A DNA stretch of 51,803 nt. Origin: an uncultured Myxococcales bacterium (GTDB taxonomy: Bacteria > Myxococcota_A > Polyangia > Fen-1088). A program made the translations under genes and the position numbers. Positions 1 to 8,436 of the stretch are shown piece by piece. Where the stretch lies: the NCBI GenBank assembly GCA_937889515.1, contig CALAOV010000313.1, forward strand, positions 1-51,803. The letters run 5' to 3'. Every line of letters begins with the position of its first letter. Position 1 is the stretch's first letter. The notes under the pieces are model-generated. The model was not told the origin of the DNA and searched no databases. It saw only the letters and a program-made list of their open reading frames with translations.

Positions 1-66
1 GAGTTGTGAGCCCAGCGCGCGGACTTCGTCTTTGAACAAGTCGCGCAACGGCTCGATCAGCTCGCG
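1..66 (-). pseudogene. guaA: GMP synthase (GuaA) internal fragment, cut at both sides
   Basis: Read on the minus strand, positions 60 to 1 translate to LIEPLRDLFKDEVRALG and onward. This is the conserved stretch of the ATP-pyrophosphatase domain of glutamine-hydrolysing GMP synthase, which converts XMP to GMP. The downstream part of the gene runs off the left edge of the window. The upstream part is missing: homology stops at about 63, where a plus-strand glycosyltransferase fragment begins. With no start codon or N-terminal amidotransferase domain this piece cannot make GuaA. The family call rests on only about 20 residues, but they are very characteristic. Whether the break is biological or an assembly join cannot be told from the sequence. 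Confidence 0.6.
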
Positions 67-290
67 TGATCGGCGTCGAGGGGAGCGGGCTCATGCACGG
101 GATCCTGCCGCTCTCGCCGGGCGGCGGGCTGCTGGTCTTACAGCCGCCCAATCGGTTCTCCGCGATCTTCAAGGACCTGACCGACCGGGATGGGCAGCGG
201 TTCGGGTTTGTGGTCGGGCTTCCGAAAGAGGAAGACTTCTGGATCGATCCCGACGAGGTCGAGCGGACCCTGGATCTGTTCGCCGCCTAG
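66..290 (+). pseudogene. C-terminal fragment of a GT61 (DUF563) glycosyltransferase
   Basis: About 74 residues match the end of GT61/DUF563 glycosyltransferases. The GVEGSGLMHG motif corresponds to the family's G(P/V)HGAGL nucleotide-sugar site, with Glu in place of the usual His. It is followed by the hydrophobic strand around LLVLQPP and a C-terminal DPDEVERTLDLF helix. Full-length members have roughly 350-400 residues, so the N-terminal three quarters are absent. A GTG at 66 is in frame, and an in-frame stop at 33-35 excludes a longer product. It lies back to back with the guaA fragment. It may once have belonged to the polysaccharide locus that follows, but nothing shows that it is expressed. 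Confidence 0.6.
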
Positions 291-313
291 CTCAGGGCTG
301 GCTCAGGGCTGGC

Positions 314-1570
314 TCAGGCCGAGCTGCCGCGCCAGCTCAGCTTCAGATTGAACCAGTAGTTCCAGATCGTGACCGCGCCGATCGCGATGAGGTTCGCGAC
401 GTAGCGATCGATGTGGAGCAGGTTGAACTGCAGGTTCAACAGCACCACGTTCAGCGCGAGACCGACGCCGCAGATGATGTTGAACTTGACGAAGCGGCGC
501 AGCTTGAGCCGGGCGCCCTTCTGTCCGCCGACCAGATCGCGGAAGGTCCAGGCGTCGTTCCACAGGAAGTTGTTCACGATGGCCAGCTCCGCGGCCATCA
601 CCTTCGAGCGGGTCAGGCCCAGGCCCAGGCTGCGCGGGTCGCTCAAGAAATACAGCGCCGCCATGTCCACCACGACGCCCGAGAGACCGACCAGCGCGAA
701 GCGGATGAATCGCGCGGCGGCCGGGGTGGTGAGGCGCAATCGGACCAGGTGACGCAGGTACTGCGGGTAAAGGCGCCAGGTGACCTTGCTCTCCCCTTCG
801 GTCCGTTCGCGGAACACGTAGCCGACCTCGGCGATCGACCGGATCCGCCCGCGGCCAATGACCTCGAGCAAGATCTTGTAGCCGAGAGGACTGAGCGGGG
901 CACCCGCGATCGCGCTGCGCCTGACCATGAAGTAGCCGCTCATGGGATCGCTGACGCGCCCGAGGACGCCGGGGAGCAGCAGCAGCCCCAGGAACTGCGC
1001 GCCGCGGGAGAGGATCCGGCGGGCGAAGCTCCAGTCGCTGACGCCGCCCCCGGCCACGTGCCGGCTTCCGACCGCCAGATCGACCTGACCCGCCAGCGCG
1101 TTGAAGAGCCCCACCGTCACCTCCGGCGGGTGTTGGAGATCGGCGTCGATGACCGCCAGGATCTCGCCTCTGGCCGCCTGCCAGCCTCGGATGACGGCGG
1201 TCGAGAGCCCCTTTTCACCCTGCCGCCGGATGACCCGCAGCTTGGGCGTCGTGAGCGCGATCTGCGCGGCCAGCTCCCAGGTGCGATCCGGGCTGTCGTC
1301 GTCGACGACGATCAGCTCGTACCCGTCTCCGATGACGGGATCGAGAAGCGCGGTGAGTTGTTTGACCAACTCGCCCACGTTCTTGCCTTCGTTGTACGTG
1401 GGAATGATCAACGAGAGGCGAAGCGGGGCCGCTGCGTCGGCAGGCGAGGTCGGAATGACCAGGGGGCCGCTCGGGCAGGTCACCAAGGCGGGATAGTGGG
1501 TCGGACTCGGTTCGGGCAGGACGCCGCTCATGGCGGGCTCGACCATACGGTGGACCGGAGGGTGAAGCAA
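314..1570 (-). CDS. Polyprenyl-phosphate glycosyltransferase, GT2 domain fused to GtrA domain
   Basis: The protein has 418 residues. Residues about 50-270 are a DPM1-like GT2 domain: LIIPTYNEGKNVGEL start, VVDDDSPDRT, the metal-binding DADLQHPPE, and a YKILLEVIGRG segment. Residues about 280-415 form a GtrA-like domain with four predicted membrane helices (FIRFALVGLSGVVVDM onward). Such fusions transfer a sugar from a nucleotide donor to undecaprenyl phosphate and help move the lipid-linked sugar across the inner membrane. The neighbouring GT-C enzyme could use that product. It is the last gene of the minus-strand EPS arm, 22 bases after the GT-C gene. The start is uncertain: TTG at 1570, or ATG at 1546 or 1531; the conserved domain begins well after all three. 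Confidence 0.85.
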   Translation of the reverse strand: MLHPPVHRMVEPAMSGVLPEPSPTHYPALVTCPSGPLVIPTSPADAAAPLRLSLIIPTYNEGKNVGELVKQLTALLDPVIGDGYELIVVDDDSPDRTWELAAQIALTTPKLRVIRRQGEKGLSTAVIRGWQAARGEILAVIDADLQHPPEVTVGLFNALAGQVDLAVGSRHVAGGGVSDWSFARRILSRGAQFLGLLLLPGVLGRVSDPMSGYFMVRRSAIAGAPLSPLGYKILLEVIGRGRIRSIAEVGYVFRERTEGESKVTWRLYPQYLRHLVRLRLTTPAAARFIRFALVGLSGVVVDMAALYFLSDPRSLGLGLTRSKVMAAELAIVNNFLWNDAWTFRDLVGGQKGARLKLRRFVKFNIICGVGLALNVVLLNLQFNLLHIDRYVANLIAIGAVTIWNYWFNLKLSWRGSSA

Positions 1571-1592
1571 TTGGACGCTCGGGGAAGCGCGG

Positions 1593-3233
1593 TCATGGCC
1601 CGCCCGGAGCGGTCCGCTCGAAGACGGTGACGTCGGCCGCCACGAACGAGACGAAGAGCCAATGCCCCTGGCGCCGCCATTGCGGGGAAGACTCCAGCGC
1701 CGAGATCAGGCGGCTCTCCCCGAACCCGCGATCGCCGCCGTGGATCTGCTCCGCCAGCTGGTGGGCGCTCTGCACCTCGGAGCGTACGACCACCAGCGAC
1801 CCGTAATCGCGGAGCTGATCCTTCCAGCGGTCGCTCGTCGGATCGAGGGGGATCCCCAGCGGCGGATGGGTGCCTGGTTCCGCGAAGACGAACTGAGCCA
1901 GCCCCGGACCGTTCGCGAAGCGCAACGGGAAGTAGGCGGCGCCGTAGTCGGCGATGGGATCGGCGTGAATCACGGCCGGATGCCGCTGGCCCAGACCGTC
2001 GAGGATCCGTTGCAGACGGGGCTGCGGACCGTGTGCGAAGTAGTCGCCGTTGCGCGCCAGCTCGGCGATCCCCACCCCCTGACAGGCCAGCAAGACCACC
2101 GCCGCGCCCAAGGCGATCCCGGACCATCGTCCCGCCGAGCGGGTGAGCGGCGCCGCCAGGGCCAGGCAGATCACCGGCACGGCCCAGGTCGCGTAGCTGA
2201 CCTTGGCGGCCGTGAATCCCCCCACCACGAAGTTGGCGGCCGCGGAGATCGCGATGCCCGCCGCCAGGACCAGGGCAAAGAAGCGGAATGGACCCCGCGA
2301 CCCCTCCGGCAACCGGCAGGCCGCCAGCACGAGGAGCGTCGCCGCCGAGCCGAAGGCCAGAACCGTCGCCAGCGGGAACACCGCCATCGCTGGGTGCCCG
2401 ATCAGACGATAGACCAGCTGGATGACCTCGTGCCGCCGGTCGCGCACCGTCACGGCCGACAACCCCTGGGAGGCGATCACGAAGGGCACCAGGCCCGCCA
2501 GCCCGAGAGCCAGGATGGTCGCCACCACGACGATGGGACGCAGCGCCCGCCGCCGCGTGAGCGCGTCGACGGCCAGGCCCAGCACGACGAGTCCCCCGAA
2601 GAGCGCGCCGAAGAAATGCACGTACATGCCGGCGATCAACCAGACCGTGAGCTGAATCCAGATTCCGCGCCGGGCCCCGGGCGGCGGCGCACGCAGGATG
2701 ACGACCAGGGTGCGCAAGGCGCCAGCCGTCGTCAGGAGAAAGAGAGGATAGGCGCGGATCTCGACGGCGGTGACGCAGGCGTTGGGCGACAGCGCCAGGA
2801 ACAAGCCGGCAAAGAGCCCGGCGCGCCTACCGAAGGCCCGCCGGGCCGCCGAGGAGACCAGCCCCGCGGCACCGGCGGCGCAAACCGCGCCGAACCATCG
2901 GAGCGACGTTTCGTTCAATCCAAAAAACCGGGACCAGACCCATTCGAGCCAGTACGAAAGCGGGGGCATCCGATCCCCGGGGACGCCGAAGTCGTGGGAG
3001 GCGGGATGGACCAGCCAGTGCAGCAAACCTGCGGGGCGCAGGCTGAGCCCGCTCAACTGGGTCGTCTCGTCGATCCAGAGCGCCTGGTGGGGCAGAAACA
3101 GACCCGCGGCCACCGCCGCCGCCACCATGACGGCCAGCGTGACGGCGATCGTCTCGACTCGGCTGCCTTCGGGTCGGCCTCCGCGCTCGGGGGTGGGCAT
3201 CCCATGTCCCGAGCCGCTCATCCGGGCAACCAT
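1593..3233 (-). CDS. GT39/PMT-like integral membrane glycosyltransferase (GT-C)
   Basis: This is a polytopic membrane protein of about 546 residues with roughly ten hydrophobic helices and a soluble C-terminal portion of about 130 residues. The first periplasmic loop contains LWIDETTQL, the acidic motif expected in GT-C enzymes of the PMT/ArnT type, which take sugars from polyprenyl-phosphate donors. A second loop with DRMPPLSYWLEW fits the same fold. It probably transfers a sugar from the lipid carrier charged by the adjacent GT2-GtrA protein onto an exported glycan or lipid. An open frame extends upstream to 3344, but that would overlap the NRPS gene; ATG at 3233 (or 3221) leaves a normal spacing. 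The substrate is unknown. Confidence 0.75.
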   Translation of the reverse strand: MVARMSGSGHGMPTPERGGRPEGSRVETIAVTLAVMVAAAVAAGLFLPHQALWIDETTQLSGLSLRPAGLLHWLVHPASHDFGVPGDRMPPLSYWLEWVWSRFFGLNETSLRWFGAVCAAGAAGLVSSAARRAFGRRAGLFAGLFLALSPNACVTAVEIRAYPLFLLTTAGALRTLVVILRAPPPGARRGIWIQLTVWLIAGMYVHFFGALFGGLVVLGLAVDALTRRRALRPIVVVATILALGLAGLVPFVIASQGLSAVTVRDRRHEVIQLVYRLIGHPAMAVFPLATVLAFGSAATLLVLAACRLPEGSRGPFRFFALVLAAGIAISAAANFVVGGFTAAKVSYATWAVPVICLALAAPLTRSAGRWSGIALGAAVVLLACQGVGIAELARNGDYFAHGPQPRLQRILDGLGQRHPAVIHADPIADYGAAYFPLRFANGPGLAQFVFAEPGTHPPLGIPLDPTSDRWKDQLRDYGSLVVVRSEVQSAHQLAEQIHGGDRGFGESRLISALESSPQWRRQGHWLFVSFVAADVTVFERTAPGGP

Positions 3234-3309
3234 ATAGTCGGCGGGGTCTGATGCGTCAACTTGCGGTCCGGCGCGGCGACTCGGCGCACTGCCTCTGGCT
3301 CGACCTTCG

Positions 3310-5949
3310 TCACCCGGAAGCGACGGCGCGGTTGCCATCCACACCGTCGGCGGTCGCTTCGGATGCCTCCGCGTCCGCCATGGCGAGCGCCACCTTACGA
3401 ACGTGCGGCTCGCGCAGCAGGTCGATGTGGGTCGCGGCCACGTCGCGCGTGATGAGGTGCTCGGCCAGGCCGCGCCAACCGAGATGAGGCGCTAGCTCCA
3501 TCCAGGTCGGCTGGCTTTCCGCGACGGCGCGGACCACCAGCAGACGCCCCGCGATGCCCCCGACGGTCGCGGCGAACCGAGCGACGTCGGCGTCCGCCTC
3601 CGCACCGTCGATGGCGACGTCGATCGCCTGGGACGAGTTGCCGGCGGGCAGCAGCCTGCGCAGCTTCTGCAGCCAGGTGGCGCGCGCGACGATCCAGGCG
3701 ATCTTCTGGCGAAGGATGGCCGGAATCCGCCGCGGATCCCGCAGCGCCGCTCCGAGAAAGGTCCGCAGGCGTCGGCGCTGGTTTATCCGTACGGCGCTCG
3801 GCAACATGCCGTCGAAGACCGCGACCAGCGCGATCTCTTCACCCTGGGCCTCCAGCTGTCGCGCTGCCTCGTAGGCGACGATTCCGCCGAAGCATAGCCC
3901 GGCGAGATGGTACGGACCGTGGGGTTGCCGCTGTCGAATCAGCTTCAGGTAGCCGGCCGCCATCTCCGGTACGGTGGGCCGGCGGTCGACGACCGGCAGG
4001 TAGCGGAAGGGCAAGTGCATCCCGATCACCGGACGATCGTCATCCAGAACCCGCGCCAGATCCTGATAGAGCTGGACGCCCAGGAGGCAGAACAGCGGTT
4101 CGCGACCGGTGGCGCCTCGGCGGAGCTCGACCACGATCGGGGCGTCGGGAGACGCCGTCCCACCGGCCGTGCTCAGGTAGGACGCCAGGCTCTCGACCGT
4201 CGGGGATTCGAAGAAGGCGGCCATCGGGATCTCGATCCCCACCTCTTTCTCGATCCGCGCGCGCAGATCAATCGCCAGCACCGACGTTCCGCCAAGCGCG
4301 AAGAAGTTCTGGTCCACGCCGACCTCGCTCAACCCCAGCACCTGGCTCCACAGCACGGCGATGCGCGTCTCGGCGTCGTCGCGGGGTCGCTTCGACGAGG
4401 GAAGGTCTTGTTGCGCCGGGGGCATCGAACGCGGCAAGCCCTTGCGATCGATCTTGCCGTTCGGGTTGAGCGGGAACGCGTCGAGGTGCAGGTAGCTCGA
4501 GGGAAGCATGTAGGCGGGCAGCCGGCGGCGCGCGCTCGACACCAGGGCCTCGCGTCCCGCGTCGCCCACCCAGTAGGCACACAGCGTCGGATCGCCCTCC
4601 TGCTCCTCGGCGACGACCAGCACCTCGCGGACGCCCGCCACCTGGCGAAGCACCGATTCGATCTCGCCGAGCTCGATGCGGAACCCCCGAATTTTTACCT
4701 GATGATCGATCCGGCCCAGGCACTCGAAGCGGCCGTCGGCCAGCATGCGTCCGAGATCGCCGGTGCGGTAGATGCGGTCACCGGCCGGCCCCTGCCGATT
4801 CGCCACGAAACGCTCGGCCGTGAGGTCGGGACGTCCCCGATAGCCGCGCGCCAGGCCATGGCCCCCGATGTACAGCTCGCCGGTGGCGCCCGAGCGGACC
4901 GGCTGGCGGTCGGCGTCGAGGACGTAGATCTGGGTGCGGTCGATCGGCCGACCGATCGTGATGAGGTCGTAGCCGCGCGCGATCCGCTGGAGCGACGACC
5001 AGACCGTGGTCTCGGTGGGACCATACATGTTCCACAGCTCGCTCCCGCAGGGCAGTAGCCTGTCGGCGAGCGCCCCGCTCATCGCCTCGCCTCCGCAGAG
5101 CATCCGGAACCGGTCGTGGCCGCTCCAGCCCGCCTCCAGCAACAGGCGCCAGGTGGCGGGGGTCGCCTGCATGGTGGTGATGCCCTCGCTCTCCAGCCGC
5201 TGCCGCATCCGTCGCGGATCGACCACCGTCGCGCGGTCGGCGATGACCACCGTGGCTCCCACGTAGAGGGGCAGGAACAGCTCGAGGCCGGCGATGTCGA
5301 ACGAGGTGGTCGACACGGCGAGCAGCCGATCGTTCTCCGAGAGACCCGGCTCGTGCGTCATGGAGCGCAGGAAGCTGGCGAAGGCGCCGCGGGAGATCTC
5401 CACCCCCTTGGGTCGTCCGGTCGACCCCGAGGTGAACAGCACGTAGGCGAGCTGAGCCGGATCGTAGGAGACCGGCGGCGGCGAGGAATCGTAGCCGGCG
5501 GCGGCACCCGCGAGATCGTCCAGCCCGAGCACCCGCGCCGTCGTGGCCGAGCCGGCGAGCGGCGAGCTCGCCTGCAAGAGCAGCACCTGCGGCCTGGCGT
5601 CTTCCAGGATGATCCGGAGGCGATCGAGTGGCAGCGACGGATCGAGCGGCACGTACGCGCCCCCGGCCTTGGCGGTCGCCAGCATCGCGATGAGCTCGGT
5701 GGCGCCCCGCTGGAGAGATATCCCGACGCAGGCGTCTTCACCGACCCCCAACGAGATCAGCCGGTGTGCGAGCTGGTTGGAGAGTCGATCGAGCTCCGCA
5801 TAGCTCAAGGTCGCGTCGGAACCCTCGACCGCGCGGTGATCGGGTCGCCGCGCCGCCGTCGCCGCGATGGCGGCGACCAGATCGGGCGCCTCGGTTCGGG
5901 GATCGCGCCCGAGACCCACCGATCCCGATGGGCCGTTTGTCGCCATCAT
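3310..5949 (-). CDS. Single-module NRPS: adenylation (predicted Gly), carrier, thioesterase
   Basis: About 879 residues. The adenylation domain (about 30-520) shows FTSGSTGRPKG, MYGPTETTVW, YRTGDL and PNGKIDRKG. By hand alignment the ten specificity residues read D-I-L-Q-L-G-M-V-W-K, one or two changes from the classic glycine code. The carrier domain (about 530-605) has FFALGGTS with the phosphopantetheine Ser. The C-terminal domain (about 630-870) is a type I thioesterase fold whose nucleophile elbow reads AGLCFGG, with Cys in place of Ser. There is no condensation domain. The product could be a glycyl thioester handed to a polymer or small acceptor. It sits in the minus-strand EPS arm. Start ATG at 5949 follows a GGTGGGA sequence; a GTG at 5982 is the alternative. 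Confidence 0.85.
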   Translation of the reverse strand: MMATNGPSGSVGLGRDPRTEAPDLVAAIAATAARRPDHRAVEGSDATLSYAELDRLSNQLAHRLISLGVGEDACVGISLQRGATELIAMLATAKAGGAYVPLDPSLPLDRLRIILEDARPQVLLLQASSPLAGSATTARVLGLDDLAGAAAGYDSSPPPVSYDPAQLAYVLFTSGSTGRPKGVEISRGAFASFLRSMTHEPGLSENDRLLAVSTTSFDIAGLELFLPLYVGATVVIADRATVVDPRRMRQRLESEGITTMQATPATWRLLLEAGWSGHDRFRMLCGGEAMSGALADRLLPCGSELWNMYGPTETTVWSSLQRIARGYDLITIGRPIDRTQIYVLDADRQPVRSGATGELYIGGHGLARGYRGRPDLTAERFVANRQGPAGDRIYRTGDLGRMLADGRFECLGRIDHQVKIRGFRIELGEIESVLRQVAGVREVLVVAEEQEGDPTLCAYWVGDAGREALVSSARRRLPAYMLPSSYLHLDAFPLNPNGKIDRKGLPRSMPPAQQDLPSSKRPRDDAETRIAVLWSQVLGLSEVGVDQNFFALGGTSVLAIDLRARIEKEVGIEIPMAAFFESPTVESLASYLSTAGGTASPDAPIVVELRRGATGREPLFCLLGVQLYQDLARVLDDDRPVIGMHLPFRYLPVVDRRPTVPEMAAGYLKLIRQRQPHGPYHLAGLCFGGIVAYEAARQLEAQGEEIALVAVFDGMLPSAVRINQRRRLRTFLGAALRDPRRIPAILRQKIAWIVARATWLQKLRRLLPAGNSSQAIDVAIDGAEADADVARFAATVGGIAGRLLVVRAVAESQPTWMELAPHLGWRGLAEHLITRDVAATHIDLLREPHVRKVALAMADAEASEATADGVDGNRAVASG

Positions 5950-6120
5950 GGTCCCACCGGTCCACGCCACGGAGCCACACACTTCGGTATCAACGTGGCA
6001 AACCTCGATTACTTCCCGCGGGCCGTTGCGTTGGCTCCAAACGAGCTACATCATATCATGTTCAACGCGGTCATTTTTGGTGGGGGCGGGCCTCGGCGCA
6101 GTCCGTGGCGAGGCTTCGAT

Positions 6121-6147
6121 CATGGTGGCCGCATGGTGGCCGCATGG
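6121..6147. repeat. 11-bp direct repeat (two full copies plus a partial)
   Basis: The unit catggtggccg occurs at 6121-6131 and 6132-6142, with a partial third copy from 6143. It lies between the NRPS and acyltransferase genes, inside the decayed MBOAT-like reading frame, and looks like a small slippage duplication. The remainder of 5950-6120 is an untranslated leader with a relatively AT-rich patch around 6045-6065 (tacatcatatcatgttca). That patch may hold the NRPS promoter, but no convincing -35/-10 pair was found. Confidence 0.6.
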
Positions 6148-6199
6148 TCGCGGCGACCGCGATCGTGAACCCCAGGTAGGCGATCGAGTCGAACAGCAT
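6143..6199 (-). pseudogene. Possible MBOAT acyltransferase start, truncated
   Basis: An ATG at 6199 on the minus strand opens the frame MLFDSIAYLGFTIAVAATM. This resembles the very conserved first helix of AlgI/DltB-type MBOAT proteins (typically MLFNS... followed by a hydrophobic stretch). After about 19 residues the frame runs into the 11-bp repeat, loses hydrophobic character and stops. It begins 22 bases after the stop of the acyltransferase gene on the same strand, the position expected for a second O-acylation gene in an operon. The match is short, so this may be chance. Confidence 0.3.
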
Positions 6200-6215
6200 C
6201 GAGCTGTTCAACTCG
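6185..6215 (-). terminator. Hairpin after the acyltransferase gene
   Basis: The sequence gaacagc-atcga-gctgttc (6191-6209) is a perfect 7-bp stem with a 5-base loop. With one mismatch the stem extends outward through cgagt/actcg to 12 pairs. It lies directly downstream of the minus-strand acyltransferase stop at 6222. No T-run follows, so a Rho-independent terminator is possible but weak. It overlaps the start of the MBOAT-like remnant and could instead control its translation. Confidence 0.35.
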
Positions 6216-6221
6216 TCTGGA

Positions 6222-7322
6222 TCACGACTGGGTGGTCGAGGCTTCGCCTGCGCGTCCGCGGAACAGATAGGGCAGCCCGACGGTGAGATAGTCGTTGCCG
6301 ATATACCGGTCCCAACAGAAGGCCACCCCGTAAATGATCGCCAGCGTGATCGCCAGCGTGGCCGGCCACAGGCGCGAAACCGCCAGGTGCAGGGAGAAGA
6401 CGCCCACGTAGTAGACGAAGTACTGGACGACGAAGACCACCAGCGAGCTGCGGCCCACGATCGCGAATGCCGCCAGGAGGCCCTGGAAGATCCCGCGCTG
6501 CTCGAGCCAGGCGACGAGCGTGGTGGCGCCCAGGCCCGCCCCGGCGGAGGTGAGGAGAAAGGCCGGCCCCGGCGGATACTTTTGCCCGCCGCTCAGGAGG
6601 TCTCGGACCGTCTCGCTCTGCCCGCGCCCCAGCAGATGGAGGGCCACCCCGGCCCCGAGCATGAGCAACGAGATGGCGCCCAGCCGCGCCACGAACCCGT
6701 CGCCGGCTTTTCGCCAGGTGGCCAGCTTCTCTCCCAGCGGGGTCGCGAGGAGGTAACTGCCGAACCAAGGCAACACCGGAAAGGTCAGCCAACCGTGCTT
6801 GAAGGGCGTATCTCCCAGGAAAATCGCGCGCATCAGCCAGCCCGAGCTCCCGCTCGGCACCCAGTGCAGGTATCCGAACCAGGCGATCGCGATCAGGCTG
6901 GCCCCGAGCGCCATCCGCGTCCTGGGCGACACCGTGGCGACCAACCAGGGACCCAGCAAGAGGCAGAATCCGATGGCGTCCGTGATGAAGAAGAAGCGCA
7001 CGTTTCCGAAGATCACGTAGTGCGCGATCATGATGAGCCCGTGGGCCGGCCCCAACAGGAACAGCCCCCGATCCATCAGCTTCAGGCTGAGCTTGGGAAA
7101 CGACGCCGCGCTCTGGACGCTGAGAAAACCCAGCAGGAGGCCGCTCAACAGGATGAATGTCGCCGTCGAGGGGAGGGCGATCAGCGAGGTGAGGTGGCTG
7201 CCCCGGGTATTGCCCCCCGGTCCGAAGTAGGAAATACCAAAATGTGACACGCAAACAAGCAACATGGCCAGGCCCCGACTGGCGTCGATGAAGAGGCTTC
7301 GCCGGCTGACGCGGTCTTTCAT
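6222..7322 (-). CDS. Integral membrane acyltransferase (acyltransferase-3 / HGSNAT-like)
   Basis: The protein has 366 residues and about ten predicted membrane helices. The N-terminus reads SLFIDASRGLAMLLVCVSHF, the start pattern of membrane acyltransferases in which an Arg and a His of the first helix face the active site (families PF01757 and PF07786). Such proteins move acetyl or other acyl groups across the inner membrane to sugars. In this position it most likely O-acylates the EPS repeat unit. It is the first gene of the minus-strand arm and diverges from galE across a 136-bp intergenic region. The exact family and the acyl group cannot be decided by eye. Confidence 0.7.
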   Translation of the reverse strand: MKDRVSRRSLFIDASRGLAMLLVCVSHFGISYFGPGGNTRGSHLTSLIALPSTATFILLSGLLLGFLSVQSAASFPKLSLKLMDRGLFLLGPAHGLIMIAHYVIFGNVRFFFITDAIGFCLLLGPWLVATVSPRTRMALGASLIAIAWFGYLHWVPSGSSGWLMRAIFLGDTPFKHGWLTFPVLPWFGSYLLATPLGEKLATWRKAGDGFVARLGAISLLMLGAGVALHLLGRGQSETVRDLLSGGQKYPPGPAFLLTSAGAGLGATTLVAWLEQRGIFQGLLAAFAIVGRSSLVVFVVQYFVYYVGVFSLHLAVSRLWPATLAITLAIIYGVAFCWDRYIGNDYLTVGLPYLFRGRAGEASTTQS

Positions 7323-7404
7323 GGGCCTGGGTTTGGTATCCCACGAAACAGCAATAACCGGCTAGTGGTCACGTGCATCCGTGTACCGGGGAGAACGACC
7401 GCGT

Positions 7405-7425
7405 CGATCGAAATTCATTCGATCG
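7405..7425. promoter_or_regulatory. Inverted repeat in the divergent acyltransferase/galE promoter region
   Basis: The sequence cgatcgaa-attca-ttcgatcg is a perfect 8-bp inverted repeat with a 5-base spacer. It is centred between the divergent starts at 7322 and 7459, and the intergenic region is richer in A/T than its surroundings. Position and symmetry fit an operator for a dimeric regulator that controls both EPS arms. No regulator gene lies beside it. Confidence 0.4.
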
Positions 7426-7458
7426 TGTTATGACCATCCGGTTCATGGGGGTGATGCC

Positions 7459-8436
7459 GTGTCCGTCCTGATCGTCGGTGGCGCGGGGTACATCGGCAGC
7501 CACACCGCCAAGGCGCTGGCGCAGGCCGGCATCGAGCCCATTGTTTTCGACAACTTGAGCTCGGGGCACCGCTGGGCGTTGCGGTGGGGAACGTTTGAAG
7601 AAGGGGATCTGGCTGATCCCGGGTCCATCGCGGCCGTCTTCAAGCGGCACCAGATTCATGCGGTAATCCAGTTCGCCGCCCTGATCCAGGTCGGGGAGTC
7701 GGTGCGCGATCCCCGCCGGTACTTCCGCGGCAACGTCGTCAACACGCTCAACCTGCTGGACGCCATGGTCGACGCCGGCGTGGGGGAGATCGTCTTTTCC
7801 TCGACGGCCGCCGTGTATGGCGATCCGTTGCGGGTCCCCATTTCCGAGGACCATCCGCTCTCGCCGGTCAGTCCCTACGGAGACACTAAGCTGATCGTCG
7901 AGCGGATCTTGCAGAGGTACGGCGAGGCGTACGGCCTGCGCGCGGCAGTGTTGCGATACTTCAACGCCGCCGGCGCCGATCCCGAAGGCGAGATCGGCGA
8001 GGCGCACGACCGGGAGAGCCACCTCATCCCGCTGGCCATCCAGGCCGCGCTCGGCCGCCGGGACCCGCTCGACGTGTATGGCTCCGACTACCCGACGCCG
8101 GACGGGACCGCCGTGCGCGACTACGTGCATGTGGTCGATCTGGCGCAGGCCCACCTCCTGGCCTTGCGGCACCTGGCCGCCGGGCACGCCAGCTTCACCG
8201 CCAACGTGGGCACCGGGCGGGGACATTCGGTGCAAGAGGTGATCGCCGCCGTCGAGAAGGTTTCGGGGCTGCCGGTTCCACGCAGGTTGGTGGCGCGTCG
8301 CGCCGGAGACGCGCCGGTGTTGTTGGCGGACCCCACGCATATCAAGGCCTTGCTGGGTTGGCGGCCCGACCATCCGGACCTCGAGACCATGGTCGTCCAC
8401 GCCTGGCGATGGGAAAATCGGCCGGGCGGTAGCTGA
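7459..8436 (+). CDS. galE: UDP-glucose 4-epimerase
   Basis: The protein has 325 residues, the usual GalE length. It is an extended SDR enzyme: the NAD-binding GGAGYIGS motif lies at the very N-terminus, SSTAAVYG carries the catalytic Ser, and SPYGDTK supplies the YxxxK pair. RYFNAAGADPEG and the NVGTGRGHSV segment are typical of GalE. It interconverts UDP-glucose and UDP-galactose in the cytoplasm and so provides UDP-Gal for the EPS. GTG at 7459 was chosen because it directly precedes the Rossmann strand and follows a GGGGGTG sequence; the frame stays open to 7381 but that extension has no GalE character. It is the first gene of the plus-strand arm, and its stop overlaps the next start (TGATG). 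Confidence 0.93.
   Translation: MSVLIVGGAGYIGSHTAKALAQAGIEPIVFDNLSSGHRWALRWGTFEEGDLADPGSIAAVFKRHQIHAVIQFAALIQVGESVRDPRRYFRGNVVNTLNLLDAMVDAGVGEIVFSSTAAVYGDPLRVPISEDHPLSPVSPYGDTKLIVERILQRYGEAYGLRAAVLRYFNAAGADPEGEIGEAHDRESHLIPLAIQAALGRRDPLDVYGSDYPTPDGTAVRDYVHVVDLAQAHLLALRHLAAGHASFTANVGTGRGHSVQEVIAAVEKVSGLPVPRRLVARRAGDAPVLLADPTHIKALLGWRPDHPDLETMVVHAWRWENRPGGS

Noticed and set aside
32-3251. Very long plus-strand open frames opposite the two glycosyltransferase genes
   Set aside because: They are Arg/Gln/Asp-rich with no fold or motif. They mirror the minus-strand genes in high-GC DNA, where stops are rare in antisense frames.
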